Source: Spisula solida
Taxonomy: Eukaryota; Mollusca; Bivalvia; Venerida; Mactridae
Reading direction: 5' to 3'
NCBI GenBank assembly: GCA_947247005.1
Contig: OX365948.1
Coordinates: forward strand, 41,172,601 to 41,236,600
DNA: 64,000 nt
A program made the position numbers and the translations under genes. The notes beneath the pieces are model-generated. The model was not told the origin of the DNA. It saw only the letters and a list, made by a program, of their open reading frames with translations, and made no database searches. Positions 21,906 through 34,680 of this stretch are shown one piece after another. The first letter of the stretch is position 1; every line of letters begins with the position of its first letter.

Positions 21906-23084
21906 TGTTGATACATAAGTAACCATTTTCTATTATGTTTACCTCTTCAGAGCACCAACCTCTCTACAACAACAAAAATGTATGTTTCCCAGTGGGTGTT
22001 GCTCTACAGAAGACGTATATCTAAATAATATCTCTGAAACAATTCTGATCCCCACGGCCTTTGTGCATTGCCATAGACTCACTGGAGACAAACGGAAATG
22101 GCTGAGCTTTAATGATTTCCCAGTAACCACAGAAACAATTGATTTTTGAACTTCACACAAGGCTTCGCAGTAATAAAAACTTTAATGGCTAGGATAGATA
22201 ACTCTTTCCAGCTGTTAATTCAAAGTTAGGACCTTTCTAATCTTAGAGTTCTGACAGACACCTACACCAATTACGAACCATGTCTAGTAAGTTCAACAAT
22301 AACACAACCATTTAATGCAAAATATGTCCCTTTTTACTCAGCAATATTCCTGCTATGGCTAAACATGTATTCTAACAGCACTTTTTTCTACTTTTCTAGA
22401 TTTTGAATGTTCCTACCCCATGTAGGCCTTCCAACGACTTGACCAAAATCGTTGCTGTTGTCTCACACAACTTGGATTTACAAGCACAAATGTGACGGAT
22501 GGTACGTTGATTGCTGTATTTCAAAGAACTGTGCGAATAAAATGTGACTGTTTATAAAATGTAAGGAAAAGGTTGCATTGGACATAATTATTTGGTCCAT
22601 AAAGGACTGTGGTCCGTAAAAGTGACCAGATTGTATGTGTTGCTTTGTTTGGTTGTTTTTACTTGATTCCATCTTGGACGATCAACAATTAATTGTTAGA
22701 CTATCATCAGATTATTTCATTAAAACAGGAGGCAGACTATCGATTTTGTTTGACAGTTGCCGGAATTTGCAAAATCTAGAACTGGCAAGAATAATAGAGG
22801 TGGAGAAGATACTCTAGCAAATAATCTGTTCTTGTCGTACAAATAAGCACAATGTAAACTTCACAAACTTTGATGAGGATCGGCAAAACAATATTCCCGT
22901 TGCATTTTAAAAGTCTGGAGCGAAAACTTTGCCATTAATTTACATAATGGCGTCGTTTTCCAGGGTGAAACATACAACGTTTTCTAAAAAGCCGATCAGT
23001 GCATCTTATGAAATTGGCAAAATATCTGCAAGGAAAAATTTGTTCACCATTGTCAAAGTTTGAGTAGTATATATTTGTGTCATA

Positions 23085-23686
23085 CAGGGTGATCCATTAA
23101 TTCCGCACATTAGTAAATGCCTATCACTTCACTATTTCTTTACTTACACATATAAATTTGGTATTGTTGGAAATGTAATAAATAAAAATTTCTGCTGAAA
23201 GGAAAAAAGTAATTGGCATTGTGCCGTCAAAGTGACGGTATGACGTCATCGATGACGTCATAAATTTGAGTATCTTCAAATTCGAATCATAAAACTTTAT
23301 TACGAATTGGGGAAATCTGCGATTTAGGTGAAAAGAAAACTTGAAAAGTGTGTCCAAATACACATGTGCGTTCATGAAGGAATAGTGTTGGATATTTCCA
23401 GTGAAATGAAACATTCGATTCGTCAGGAAAAGAGACTGGTTACCTAGCTGCATGCAACAGCGTCATGTGCAGAATTGAAAACGACGTTTGAAACTCATTT
23501 CTGAGAAAATGGGTGGTCACATTGAACGTCTGCTTTAGATAGGGATTCTATAGTTGAATATCCGTTTTAGATCAGATCAAAACTTACACGTACACTCTAC
23601 AATTACTTGTATTCTTTAATATGGTAGCTTTAAAGATGTTGAAGTTATAAGCATTTAATAATGTGCGGAATTAATGGATCACCCTG
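23085..23686. mobile_element. 602-bp mariner-type element with 28-bp perfect TIRs
   Basis: Ends CAGGGTGATCCATTAATTCC... and its exact inverse, flanked by TA at 23083-23084 and 23687-23688. Copy B of the duplication has the uninterrupted site GTCATATATATGTG with a single TA at 26958-26959. CAGGGTG ends are common in mariner elements. A 109-residue minus-strand frame (23124-23453) may be transposase residue but shows no clear DDE motif. Confidence 0.92.
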
Positions 23687-23700
23687 TATATATGTGTATA

Positions 23701-23851
23701 TAATTGTTATATACTCAACAAAATAAACAATGTCCCATTTTTATCTAAGATTAAACGCAACTTTCGTTGACTCTCTATTCACTTACATGTCTCATAATAT
23801 GTCAAATCATGAATGGTGGATACTTTCTTTTTGTTGAGTATATAACAATTA
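23701..23851. mobile_element. 151-bp MITE, copy A
   Basis: Perfect 23-bp TIRs beginning TAATTGTTATATACTCAACA. The same MITE is in duplicate B (26972-27121), so it was present before the duplication. Confidence 0.88.
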
Positions 23852-24169
23852 CTGTGGGAAGCTAAAGACTAGCCTGCGTACTGTTATATCAAAGCACTTA
23901 GGAAAAAATAAACATACCTTACGTTCAAATTAAATTTCTTAATTACCGTATTCTTTAAAACCTACACATTGGGGACAGCTATTGTCTCTTTAAGTTCCTG
24001 GTCTGATTCAAAAATATTTTTTTGCACCACCCTTTACCATCAGTTTTAGCTGTTAGAAAGCTATGAAGAATTCATTGAATGTAAGTTTAAGATTTCCATA
24101 AGTGTTTGCATAAAACAATACCCTGGCTAGCTACCTTATTAAAGATTGTAAGAAATATCCCAACAGCAG

Positions 24170-24400
24170 GAGCTTGGATCACAGCAATTCCTTGGTTATA
24201 CCCACAATATGTCATCATCACCAGTAACAGCAACTACCTGGTTATACCCGCAATATGTCATCATCACCAGTAACAGCAACTACCTGGTTATACCCACAAT
24301 AAGTCATCATCACCAGTAACAGCAGCTACCTGGTTATACTCGCAATATGTCATCATCACTAGTAACAGCAGCTACCTGGTTATATCCCCAATTTCACCAG
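24170..24400 (+). repeat. 46-bp minisatellite, block 1a
   Basis: About five units of the type CCTGGTTATACCCGCAATATG plus TCATCATCACCAGTAACAGC. Cut off at 24401 by the TIR element and resumed at 25921. Confidence 0.95.
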
Positions 24401-25920
24401 CATACCTGCCAAGTACTCCACTTAAGGTGGAGTTGCTCCACTTTTATTTGAAATAAATTATCAGATTTTCCAATTTAACCCACCTAAACTCTGAATTTCA
24501 GATAGTATTTTGTGGTGGACAGAGTTGCCTCCCCTGCTGAATTTCAAGGAAAGTAACTCTTGCACAGGGCAGAGTTCGCTCCCCTGATTTACAGGGGAGG
24601 TCACTATTGCCGACTTTCAATAGGTTGGACAGAGTTGCCTTCCCTGCTGAATTTCAAGGGAAGTAACTATTGCCCCGTACACAGTTTGCTCCCCTGATTT
24701 TCAGGGGAGGTCACTTTTTCCGACTTAAAATAGGTCATACAGAGTTGCCTCCCCTGCTGAATTTCAAGGGAAGTTACTCTTGCCCCGTGCAGATTTCGCT
24801 CCCCTGATTTTCAGGAAAGGTCACTCTTGCCGACATAAAATAGGTCATACAGAGTTGCCTCCCCTGCTGAATTTCAAGGGAAGTTACTCTTGCCCTGTGC
24901 AGATTTCGCTCCCCTGATTTTCAGGTAAGGTCACTTTTGCGGTTTTAAAATAGGTCATAAAGAGTTGCCTCCCCTGCTGAATTTCAAGGGAAGTTACTCT
25001 TGCCCCGTGCAGATTTTGCTCCCCTGATTTTCAGGAAAGGTCACTCTTGCCGTCTTAAAATAGGTCATACAGAGTGGCCTCCCCTACTGAATTTCAACGG
25101 AAGTTACTCTTGCCCTGTGCAGAGTTTGCTCCCCTGATTTTTAGGAAAGGTCACTTTTTCCGACTTAAAAAAAGGTCATACAGAGTTGCCTCCCCTGCTG
25201 AATTTCAAGGGAACTTACTCTTGCCCCGTGCAGATTTCGCTGCCCTGATTTTCAGGAAAGGTCACTCTTGCCGACTTAAAATAGGTGATACAGAGTTGCC
25301 TCCCCTGCTGAATTACAAGGGAAGTTATACTTGCCCCGTGCAGATTTCACTCCCCTGATTTTCAGGAATGGTCACTCTTGCTGACTTAAAATAGGTCATA
25401 CAGAGTTGCCTCCCCTGCTGAATTTCAACGGATGTAACTCTTGCCCCTTGCAGATTTCGCTCCCCTGATTTTCAGGGAAGGTCACTCTTGCCGACTTAAA
25501 TTAGGTCATACAGAGTTGCCTCCCCTGCTGAATTTCAACGGAAGTTACTCTTGCCCCGTGCAGATTTCACTCCCCTGATTTTCAGGGAAGGTCACTCTTG
25601 CCGACTTAAAATAGGTCAGACAGAGTTGCCTCTCCTGCTGAATTTCAAGGGAAGTAACTCTTGCCCATGCAGAGTCCGCTCCCCTGATTTTCAGGGGAGG
25701 TCACTCTCACAGACTTTAAATAGGTTGGACAGAGTTGCTTCCCCCTGCTGAATTTCAAGTGAAGTTACTCTTGCCCCAAGTTCCCTCCCCTGATTTTCAT
25801 ATATTACCAAATGAAACTAACTGACACCTTTTGAAGTGTCACATTATTAGTTGTGGTCTTAATAAGTATCAGATTTCAGTTACCACTCCACTTTTCGATT
25901 TTGGAAACTTGGCAGGTATG
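24401..25920. mobile_element. 1520-bp TIR element that splits the minisatellite
   Basis: CATACCTGCCAAGT at 24401-24414 and ACTTGGCAGGTATG at 25907-25920 (perfect 14-bp TIR), followed inside by ACTCCACTT/AAGTGGAGT-type words. Minisatellite units lie directly on both sides. The interior is almost entirely a 110-bp tandem array. No transposase, no clear target duplication. Confidence 0.85.
24512..25795 (+). repeat. 110-bp tandem array, 12 units
   Basis: AGAGTTGCCTCCCCTGCTGA starts at 24521, 24631, 24741, 24851, 24961, 25071, 25182, 25292, 25402, 25512, 25622 and 25731: a near-constant 110-bp step. Each unit has two similar halves (CCTCCCCTGCTGAATTTCAA and GCTCCCCTGATTTTCAGG). Open frames through it are by-products. 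Confidence 0.95.
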
Positions 25921-26176
25921 ATCATCAGTAACGGCAGCTACCTGGTTATACCCACAATATGTCATCATCACCAATAACAGCAGATACCTGGTTATACCCA
26001 CGATATGTCATCATCAGTAGTAACTGTAGCAACCTGGTTATACCCAAAATATGTCATCATCAGTAGTAACAGCAGCTACCTGGTTATACCCGCAATATGT
26101 CATCCTCACCAGTAACAGCAGCTACCTGGTTATACCCACAATATGTCATCCTCACCAGTAACAGCAGCTACCTGGT
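25921..26176 (+). repeat. 46-bp minisatellite, block 1b
   Basis: Continuation of the block cut at 24401; about five to six units. It runs straight into duplicate B at GGTTAATGCAAAATATG, where the minisatellite word GGTTATACCC.CAATATG shares short homology with the duplicate. Confidence 0.95.
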
Positions 26177-27345
26177 TAATGCAAAATATGTCCCTTGTCA
26201 CTCAGAAATATTACTGGTATGAATAAACATGTATTCTAACAGCACTTTTTTCTACTTTTCTAGATTTTGAATGTTGCTACATCATGTAGGCCTACCAACG
26301 ACTTGACCAAAACCATTGCTGTTGTCTCACACAACTTGGATTTACAAACCACAAATGTGACAGATGGTACGTCGATTGCTGTATTTCAAAGAGATGTGCG
26401 AGTAAAATGTGACTGTTTTATAAAATGTAAGGAAAAGGTTGCATTGGACATAATTATTTGGTCCATAAAGGACTGTGGTCCGTAAAAGTGACCAGATTGT
26501 ATGTGTTGCTTTGTTTGGTTGTTTTTACTTGATTCCATCTTGGACGATCAACAATTAATTGTTAAACTATCATCAGATTATTTCATTAAAACAGGAGGCA
26601 GACTATCGATTTTGTTTGACAGTTGCCGGAATTTGCAAAAACTAGAAGTGGCAAGAATAATATAGGTGGAGAAGATACTCTAGCAATTAATCTGTTCTGG
26701 TCATACCAATAAGCACAATGTAAACTTCACAAACTTTGATGAGGATCGGCAAAACAATATTCCCGTTACATTTTAAAAGTTTGGAGCAAAAACTTTGCCA
26801 TTAATTTACATAATGGCGTCGTTTTCCAGGGTGAAACATACAACATGTAACATTTTTTCTAAAAAGCCCATCAGTGCATCTTATGAAATTGGCAAAATAT
26901 CTGCAAGGAAAAATTTGTTCACCGTTATCAAAGTTTGAGTAGTATATATTTTTGTCATATATATGTGTATATAATTGTTATATACTCAACAAAATACACA
27001 ATGTCCCATTTTTATCTAAGATTAAAGCAACTTTCGTTGACTCTTTATTCACTTACATGTCTCATGATATGTCAAATCATGAATGGTGGATACTTTCTTT
27101 TTGTTGAGTATATAACAATTACTGTGGGAAGCTATAAAGACCAGCCTGCATACTGTTATATCAAAGCACTTGGGGAAAAAAAACTTGCCTTACTTCAAAT
27201 TAAATTTCTTAATTACCGTATTCTTTAAAACCTACACATTGAGGACAGCTATCGTCTCTTTGAGTTCCTGGTCTGATTCAAAACTAATTTTGCACCATCC
27301 TTTACCTTATTAAAGATTGTAAGAAATATCCCAACAGCTGGAGCA
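26177..27345 (+). repeat. Segmental duplication, copy B (empty-site copy)
   Basis: Parallel to 22311-24165 without the 602-bp element and without the 97-bp segment. The exon-like block after CTACTTTTCTAG stays open for 72 codons here (NVATSCRPTNDLTKTIAVVS...) and is followed by GGTACGTCG. I do not recognise the peptide and do not claim a gene. Confidence 0.9.
26972..27121. mobile_element. 150-bp MITE, copy B
   Basis: TAATTGTTATATACTCAACA... and its inverse, as at 23701-23851. Confidence 0.88.
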
Positions 27346-27899
27346 TGGACCATGTCAATTCCTTGGAATATCACCAACAAAAAACTGTAAAAACATCATC
27401 AGTAACAACCGCTGCATAGTAAAAAACATTTCAACATCAACAACAGTTGCCAGGTCTAACTAACATTATACCAAATATAGCAACAACATTAACAGTACTA
27501 GTAGTAAAAAAGTCGACCCAAATATCCTTATCATCCGTAGTAAAACAGCAACCTGGTTATACCCGCAATATGTCATTATCAGTAGTAACAGCAACTACCT
27601 GGTTATAACCACATTATGTCATCATCACCAGTAACAACAACTACCTGGTTATACCCGCAATATGTCATCATCACCAGTAACAGCAACTACCAGGTTATAC
27701 CCGCAATATGTCATCATCAGTAGTAACAGCAGCAACCAGGTTATACCCACAATATGTCATCATCACCAGTAACAGCAACTACCAGGTTATACCCGCAATA
27801 TGTCATCATCAGTAGTAACAGCAGCTACCAGGTTATACCCACAATATGTCCTCATCACCAGTGACAGCAACTACCTTGTTATACCCTCAGTATGTCATC

Positions 27900-28720
27900 A
27901 TCACCAGTAACAGCAACTATCTGGTTATAACCACAATATATCATCATCACTGGTAACAGCAACTACATGGTTATGCCCGCAATATGTCATCATCACCAGT
28001 AACAGCAACTACCTGGTTATACCTGCAATATGTCATCATCACCTGTAACAGCAACAACCTGGTTATACCCGCAATATGTCATCATCACCAGTAACTGCAA
28101 CTACCTGGTTATACCCGCAATATGTCATCATCACCAGTAACAGCAACTACCTGGTTATAACCGCAATATGTCATCATCACCAGTAACAGCAACTACCTGG
28201 TTATACCCGCAATATGTCATCATCACCAGTAACAGCAACTACCGGGTTATACCCGCAGTATGTCATCATCAGTAGTAACAGCAGCAACCAGGTTATACCC
28301 ACAATATGTCATCATCGCCAGTAACAGCAACTACCAGGTTATACCCGCAATATGTCATCATCAGTAGTAACAGCAGCTACCAGGTTATACCCACAATATG
28401 TCCTCATCACAAGTGACAGCAACTACCTGGTTATACCCTCAATATGTCATCATCACCAGTAACAGCAACTATCTGGTTATAACCACAATATATCATCATC
28501 ACTAGTAACAGCAACTACATGGTTATGCCCGCAATATGTCATCATCACCAGTAACAGCAACTACCTGATTATACCTGCAATATGTCATCATCACCTGTAA
28601 CAGCAACTACCTGGTTATACCCGCAATATGTCATCATCACCAGTAACTGCAACTACCTGGTTATACCCGCAATATGTCATCATCACCAGTAACAGCAACT
28701 ACCTGGTTATAACCGCAATA
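27900..28720 (+). repeat. Higher-order repeat, about 548-bp period
   Basis: CAACTATCTGGTTATAACCA followed by an ATATATCATCATCACT unit and ACATGGTTATGCCCGC occurs near 27910 and again near 28458, with neighbouring units in the same order: a 12-unit block duplicated in tandem. Confidence 0.8.
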
Positions 28721-30659
28721 TGTTATCATCAGTAGTAACAGCAGCTTACTGGTTATACCCACAATATGTCATCATCACCAGTAACAGCAACTACCTGGTG
28801 TACCCGCAATATGTCATCATCACCAGTAACAGCAACTACCTGGTTTTACCCGCAATATGTCATCATCACCAGGAACAGCAACTACCTGGTTATAATCGCA
28901 ATATGCCATCATCAGTAGTAACAGCAGCTACCTGGTTATACTCGCGATATATCATCACCAGTAACAGCAACTACTTGGTTATACCCGCAATATGTCATCA
29001 TCACCAGGAACAGCAACTACCTGGTTATAACCACAATATGTCAACATCAGTAGTAACAACAGCTACCAGGTTATACCCGCAATATGTTATCATCAGTAGT
29101 AAAAGCAGCTACCAGGTTATACCCGCGAAATGTCATCATCACCAGTAACAGCAACTACTCGGTTATAACCACAATATGTCAACATCAGTAGTAACAGCAG
29201 CTGCCTGGTTATACCCACAATATGTCATCATCTCCAGTAAAAGTAGCTACATGGTCATACCCACAATATGTCATCATCACCAGTAACAGCAGCTGCCAGG
29301 TTATACCCACAATATGTCATCATTACCATTATCAGCAACTACCTGGTTATACCCACAATATGTCATCATCTCCAGTAACAGCAGCTACATGGTCATACCC
29401 ACAATATGTCATCATCAGTAATAACAGCAGCTACCTGGTTATACTCTCAATATGTCATCATCAGTAGTAACAGCAGCTACCTGGTTATACCCGCAATATG
29501 TCATCATCACCAGTAACAGCAACTACCTGGTTATACCCGCAATATGTCATCATCACCAGTAACAGCAACTACCTGGTTATACCCGCAATATGTCATCATC
29601 AGTAGTAACAGCAGCTACCAGGTTATACCCGCAGTATGTCATCATCAGTAGTAACAGCAACTACCTAGTTATAACCACAATATGTCATCATCTCCAGTAA
29701 CAGCAGCTACATGGTCATACCCGCAATATGTCATCACCACCAGTAACAGCAACTACCTAGTTATACCTACAATATGTCATCATCACCAGTAACAGCAACT
29801 ACCTGGTTATACCCGCAATATGTCATCATCAGTAGTAACAGCAGCTACCAGGTTATACCCGCAATATGACATCATCACCAGTAACAGCAACTACCTGCTT
29901 ATAACCACAATATGTCATCATCTCCAGTAACAGCAGCTACATGGTAATACCCACAATATGTCATCATCAGTAGTAACAGCAGCTACCTGGTTATATCCAC
30001 AATATGTCATCATCAGTAGTAACAGCAGATACCTCGTTATACCCACAATTTGTCATCATCACCAGTAACAGCAACTACCTAGTTATAACCACAATATGTC
30101 AACATCAGTAGTAACAACAGCTACCAGGTTATACCCCAATATGTCATCATCAGTAGTAAAAGCAGCTACCAGGTTATATCCGCAATATGTCATCATCACC
30201 AGTAACAGCAACTACCTAGTTTTTCCCACAATATGTCATCATCAGTAGTAACAGCAGCTACTTTGTTATACCCACAATATGTCATCATCACCAGTAATAG
30301 CAGCTACCTTGTTATACCCACAATATGTCATCACCAGTAACAGTAGCTACCTGGTTATACCCGCAATATGTCATCATCAGTAGTAACAGCAGCAACCTGG
30401 TTATACCCGCAATATGTCAACAGTAACAGCAACTACCTAGTTATACCCACAATATGCCTTCCTTACCAGTAACTGCAGCTACCTTGTTATACCCGCAATA
30501 TGTCATCATCAGTAGTAACAGCAGCTACCTTGTTATACCCACAAAATGTCATCATCACCTGTAATAGCAACTACCTACCCACAATATGCCTTCCTTACCA
30601 GTAACTGCAGCTACCTTGTTATACCCGCAATATGTCATCATCACCAGTAACAGCAACTA

Positions 30660-33400
30660 CCTAGTTATTCCCACAATATGACATCATCAGTAGTAACAGC
30701 AGCTACCTTGTTATACCCACAATATGTCATCATCACCAATAATAGCAGCTACCTGGTTATACCATCAATATGTCATCAACACCAGTAACAGCAGCAACTG
30801 GGTTATACCAGCAATATGTCATCATTACCAGTAACAGCAACTAGATGGTTATACTCACAATAAATTATGTCATCATCAGTATTAACAGCAGCTACCTGGT
30901 TATACCCACAATATGTCAACATCAGTAGTAACAGCAGCTACCAGGTTATACCTGCAATATGTCATCCTACCCAGTAACAGCAGCTACCTGGTTATACCCG
31001 CAATATGTCAACAGTAACAGCAACTCCCTAGTTATACCCACAAAATGTCATCATCAGTAGTAACTGCAGCTACCTTGTTATACCCAAAATATGTCAACAT
31101 CAGTTGTAACAGCAGCTACCTTGTTATACCCACAATATGTCGTCATCACCAATAACAGCAGCTACCAGGTTATAACCACAATATGTCATCATCAGTAGTA
31201 ACAGCAGCTACCTGGTTATATCTGCAATATGTCATCATCAGTAGTAACAGCAACTACCTGGTTATACCTGCAATATGTCATCATCACCAGTAATAGCAGC
31301 CGCCTGGTTATACCTGCAATATGTCATCATCACCAGTAACAGCATCTACATGGTTATACCCACAATAAATTATCATCACCAGTAACAGCAACTACCTGTT
31401 TATATCCGCAATATGTCATCATCAGTAGTAACAGCAGCTTCCTGGTTATACCCACAATATGTCATCATCACCAGCTACCTAGTTATACCCGCAATATGTC
31501 ATCATCACCAGTAACAGCAGCTACCTGGTTATACCTACAATATGTCATCATCACTAGTAACAGCAACTACCTGGTTATACCCGCAATATGTCATCATCAG
31601 TAGTAACAGCAGCTACCAGGTTATACCCGCAATATGTCATCATCACCAGTAACAGCAACAACCTGCTTATAACCACAATATGTCATCATCTCCAGTAACA
31701 GCAGCTACATGGTCATACCCACAATATGTCATCATCAGTAGTAACAGAAGCTACCTGGTTATATCCGTCATATGTCATCATCAGTAGTAACAGCAGCTAC
31801 CAGGTTATACCAGCAATATGTCATCATCACCAGTAACAGCAACAACCTGCTTATAACCACAATATGTCATCATGTCCAGTAACAGCAGCTACATGGTCAT
31901 ACCCACAATATGTCATCATCACCAGTAACAGCAACTACCTAGTTATTCCCACAATATGTCATCATCAGTAGTAACAGCAGCTACCTTGTTATACCTTCAA
32001 TATGTCATCAACACCAGTAACAGCAACTACCTAGTTATTCCCACAATATGTCATCATCAGTAGTAACAGCAGCTACCTTGTTATACCAACAATATGTCAT
32101 CATCACCAATAATAGCAGCTACCTGGTTATACCTTCAATATGTCATCAACACCAGTAACAGCAGCAACTGGGTTATACCCGCAATATGTCATCATTACCA
32201 GTAACAGCAACTAGATGGTTATACTCACAATAAATTGTGTCATCATCAGTATTAACAGCAGCTACCTGATTATACCCACAATATGTCAACATCAGTAGTA
32301 ACAGCAGCTACCAGGTTATACCTGCAATATGTCATCCTACCCAGTAACAGCAGCTACCTGGTTATACCCGCAATATGTCAACAGTAACAGCAACTCCCTA
32401 GTTATACCCACAATATGTCATCATCAGTAGTAACTACAGCTACCTTGTTATACCCAAAATATGTCAACATCAGTTGTAACAGCAGCTACCTTGTTATACC
32501 CACAATATGTCGTCATCACCAATAACATCAGCTACCAGGTTATAACCGCAATATGTCATCATCAGTAGTAACAGCAGCTACCTGGTTATACCTGCAATAT
32601 GTCATCATCAGTAGTGACAGCAACTACCTGGTTATACCTGCAATATGTCATCATCACCAGTAATAGCAGCCGCCTGGTTATACCTGCAATATGTCATCAT
32701 CACCAGTAACAGCATCTACATGGTTATACCCACAATAAATTATCATCACCAGTAACAGCAACTACCTGTTTATATCCGCAATATGTCATCATCAGTAGTA
32801 ACAGCAGCTTCCTGGTTATACCCACAATATGTCATCATCACCAGCTACCTAGTTATACCCGCAATATGTCATCATCACCAGTAACAGCAGCTACCTGGTT
32901 ATACCTACAATATGTCATCATCACCAGTAACAGCAACTACCTGGTTATACCCGCAATATGTCATCATCAGTAGTAACAGCAGCTACCAGGTTATACCCGC
33001 AATATGTCATCATCACCAGTAACAGCAACAACCTGCTTATAACCACAATATGTCATCATCTCCAGTTACAGCAGCTACATGGTCATACCCAAAATATGTC
33101 ATCATCAGTAGTAACAGAAGCTACCTGGTTATATCCGTAATATGTCATCATCAGTAGTAACAGCAGCTACCAGGTTATACCAGCAATATGTCATCATCAC
33201 CAGTAACAGCAACAACCTGCTTATAACCACAATATGTCATCATGTCCAGTAACAGCAGCTACATGGTCATACCCACAATATGTCATCATCACCAGTAACA
33301 GCAGCTACCTGGTTATACCCGCAATATGTCATCATCACCAGTAACAGCAGCTACCTGGTTATACCAGCAATATGTCATCATCAGTAGTAAAAGCAACTAC
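30660..33400 (+). repeat. Higher-order repeat, 1370-bp period, two copies
   Basis: The marker CTAGATGGTTATACTCACAA with an atypical TAAATT unit occurs at 30841 and 32211, exactly 1370 bp apart. Flanking variant units keep the same order in both (CCTAGTTATTCCCACAATATG at about 30660 and 32032; CAGCCGCCTGGTTATACCTG; ATCTACATGGTTATACCCAC). A third, shorter relative is at 33790-34350. Confidence 0.9.
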
Positions 33401-34330
33401 CTGGTTATACCAGCAATATGTCATCATCAGTAGTAAAAGCAACTACCTGGTTATACCTGCAATATGTCATCATCAGTAGTAACAGCAACTACCTGGTTAT
33501 ACCAGCAATATGTCATCATCAGTAGTAAAAGCAACTACCTGGTTATACCAGCAATATGTCATCAACAGCAGTAAAAGCAACTACCTGGTTATACCTGCAA
33601 TATGTCATCATCAGTAGTAACAGCAACTACCTGGTTATACCCACAATATGTCAACATCAGTAGTAACAACAGCTACCAGGTTATATCCGCAATATGTCAT
33701 CATCAGTAGTAAAAGCAGCTACCAGGTTATATCCGCAAAATGTCATCATCACCAGTAACAGCAACTACCCGGTTATAACCACAATATGTCAACATCAGTA
33801 GTAACAGCAACTCCCTAGTTATACCCACAATATGTCATCATCAGTAGTAACTGCAGCTACCTTGTTATACTCACAATATGTCATCATCAGTTGTAACAGC
33901 AGCTACCTTGTTATACCCACAATATGTCAACATCAGTAGTAACAGCAGCTACCTTATTATATCCACAATATGTCATCATCACCAATAACAGCAGCTACCA
34001 GGTTATAACCGCAATATGTCATCATCAGTAGTAACAGCAGCTACCTGGTTATACCTGCAATATGTCATCATCAGTAGTAACAGCAACTACCTGGTTATAC
34101 CTGCAATATGTCATCATTACCAGTAATAGCAGCCACCTGGTTATACCTGCAATATGTCATCATCACCAGTAACAGCATCTACATGGTTATACCCACAATA
34201 AATTATCATCACCAGTAATAGCAACTACCTGTTTATATCCGCAATATGTCATCACCAGTAGTAACAGCAGCTTCCTGGTTATACCCACAATATGTCATCA
34301 TCACCAGTAACAGCAGCTACCTGGTTATAC

Positions 34331-34680
34331 CCATATTATGTCATCATTGTTAACTGCAGCTTACTGGTGGAACCCGCATTATATCATAATCATCAGTAGT
34401 TACAGTAACTACATGGTCTAACCAAAACTATATCATCATCAGCAGTTACAGCAGCTACCTGGTCAAACCTGCATTATATCATCATCATCTGTAGTAACAG
34501 CAGCTAACTGGTAAAACCCATATTCTATATCAACATGGGTAGTAACAGCAGCTACCTGGTCAACCCCACATCATATCTCCATCATCAGTAGTAACAGCAG
34601 CTACATGGTCTAACCAAAACTATATCAACCTCAGCAGTAACAACAGCTACCTGGTCAAACCAAAATTATATCATCATCAT
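34331..34680 (+). repeat. Transition zone between minisatellite subfamilies
   Basis: Units here mix GGTTATACCC with GGTCTAACC and GGTCAAACC and change CAATATGTC to AAAACTATATC or CATTATATC, i.e. intermediates between the two array types. Confidence 0.85.

Larger units (their letters stand above)
22311..24165 (+). repeat. Segmental duplication, copy A (contains later mariner-type insertion)
   Basis: From TTAATGCAAAATATGTCCC to AATATCCCAACAGC, parallel to 26177-27345. It includes a block bounded by CTACTTTTCTAG and GGTACGTTG that looks like an exon but is frame-broken here. Relative to copy B it has the 602-bp element at 23085-23686 and a 97-bp segment (24039-24135) that copy B lacks; TACC flanks that segment on both sides. 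A 46-bp minisatellite follows immediately. Confidence 0.9.
27380..34330 (+). repeat. 46-bp minisatellite, main array, subfamily 1
   Basis: Roughly 150 units of the form CCTGGTTATACCCGCAATATG plus TCATCATCACCAGTAACAGC plus AACTA. Two alternating variants differ at the centre (CATCACCAGTAACAGCAACT versus CATCAGTAGTAACAGCAGCT). The first 150 bp are degenerate. Forty-six is not a multiple of three, so open frames are short and incidental. Internal duplications are listed separately. Confidence 0.97.

Noticed and set aside
25074..25751. Repetitive open frames (VASPAEFQ..., CRLKIG...)
   Set aside because: They are readings through the 110-bp satellite inside the TIR element; no conserved protein.
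28720..29467. Open frames of 81-142 codons in the minisatellite
   Set aside because: They arise from unit variants that lack stops in one frame; the 46-bp period shifts frame each unit and no start context or splice support exists.
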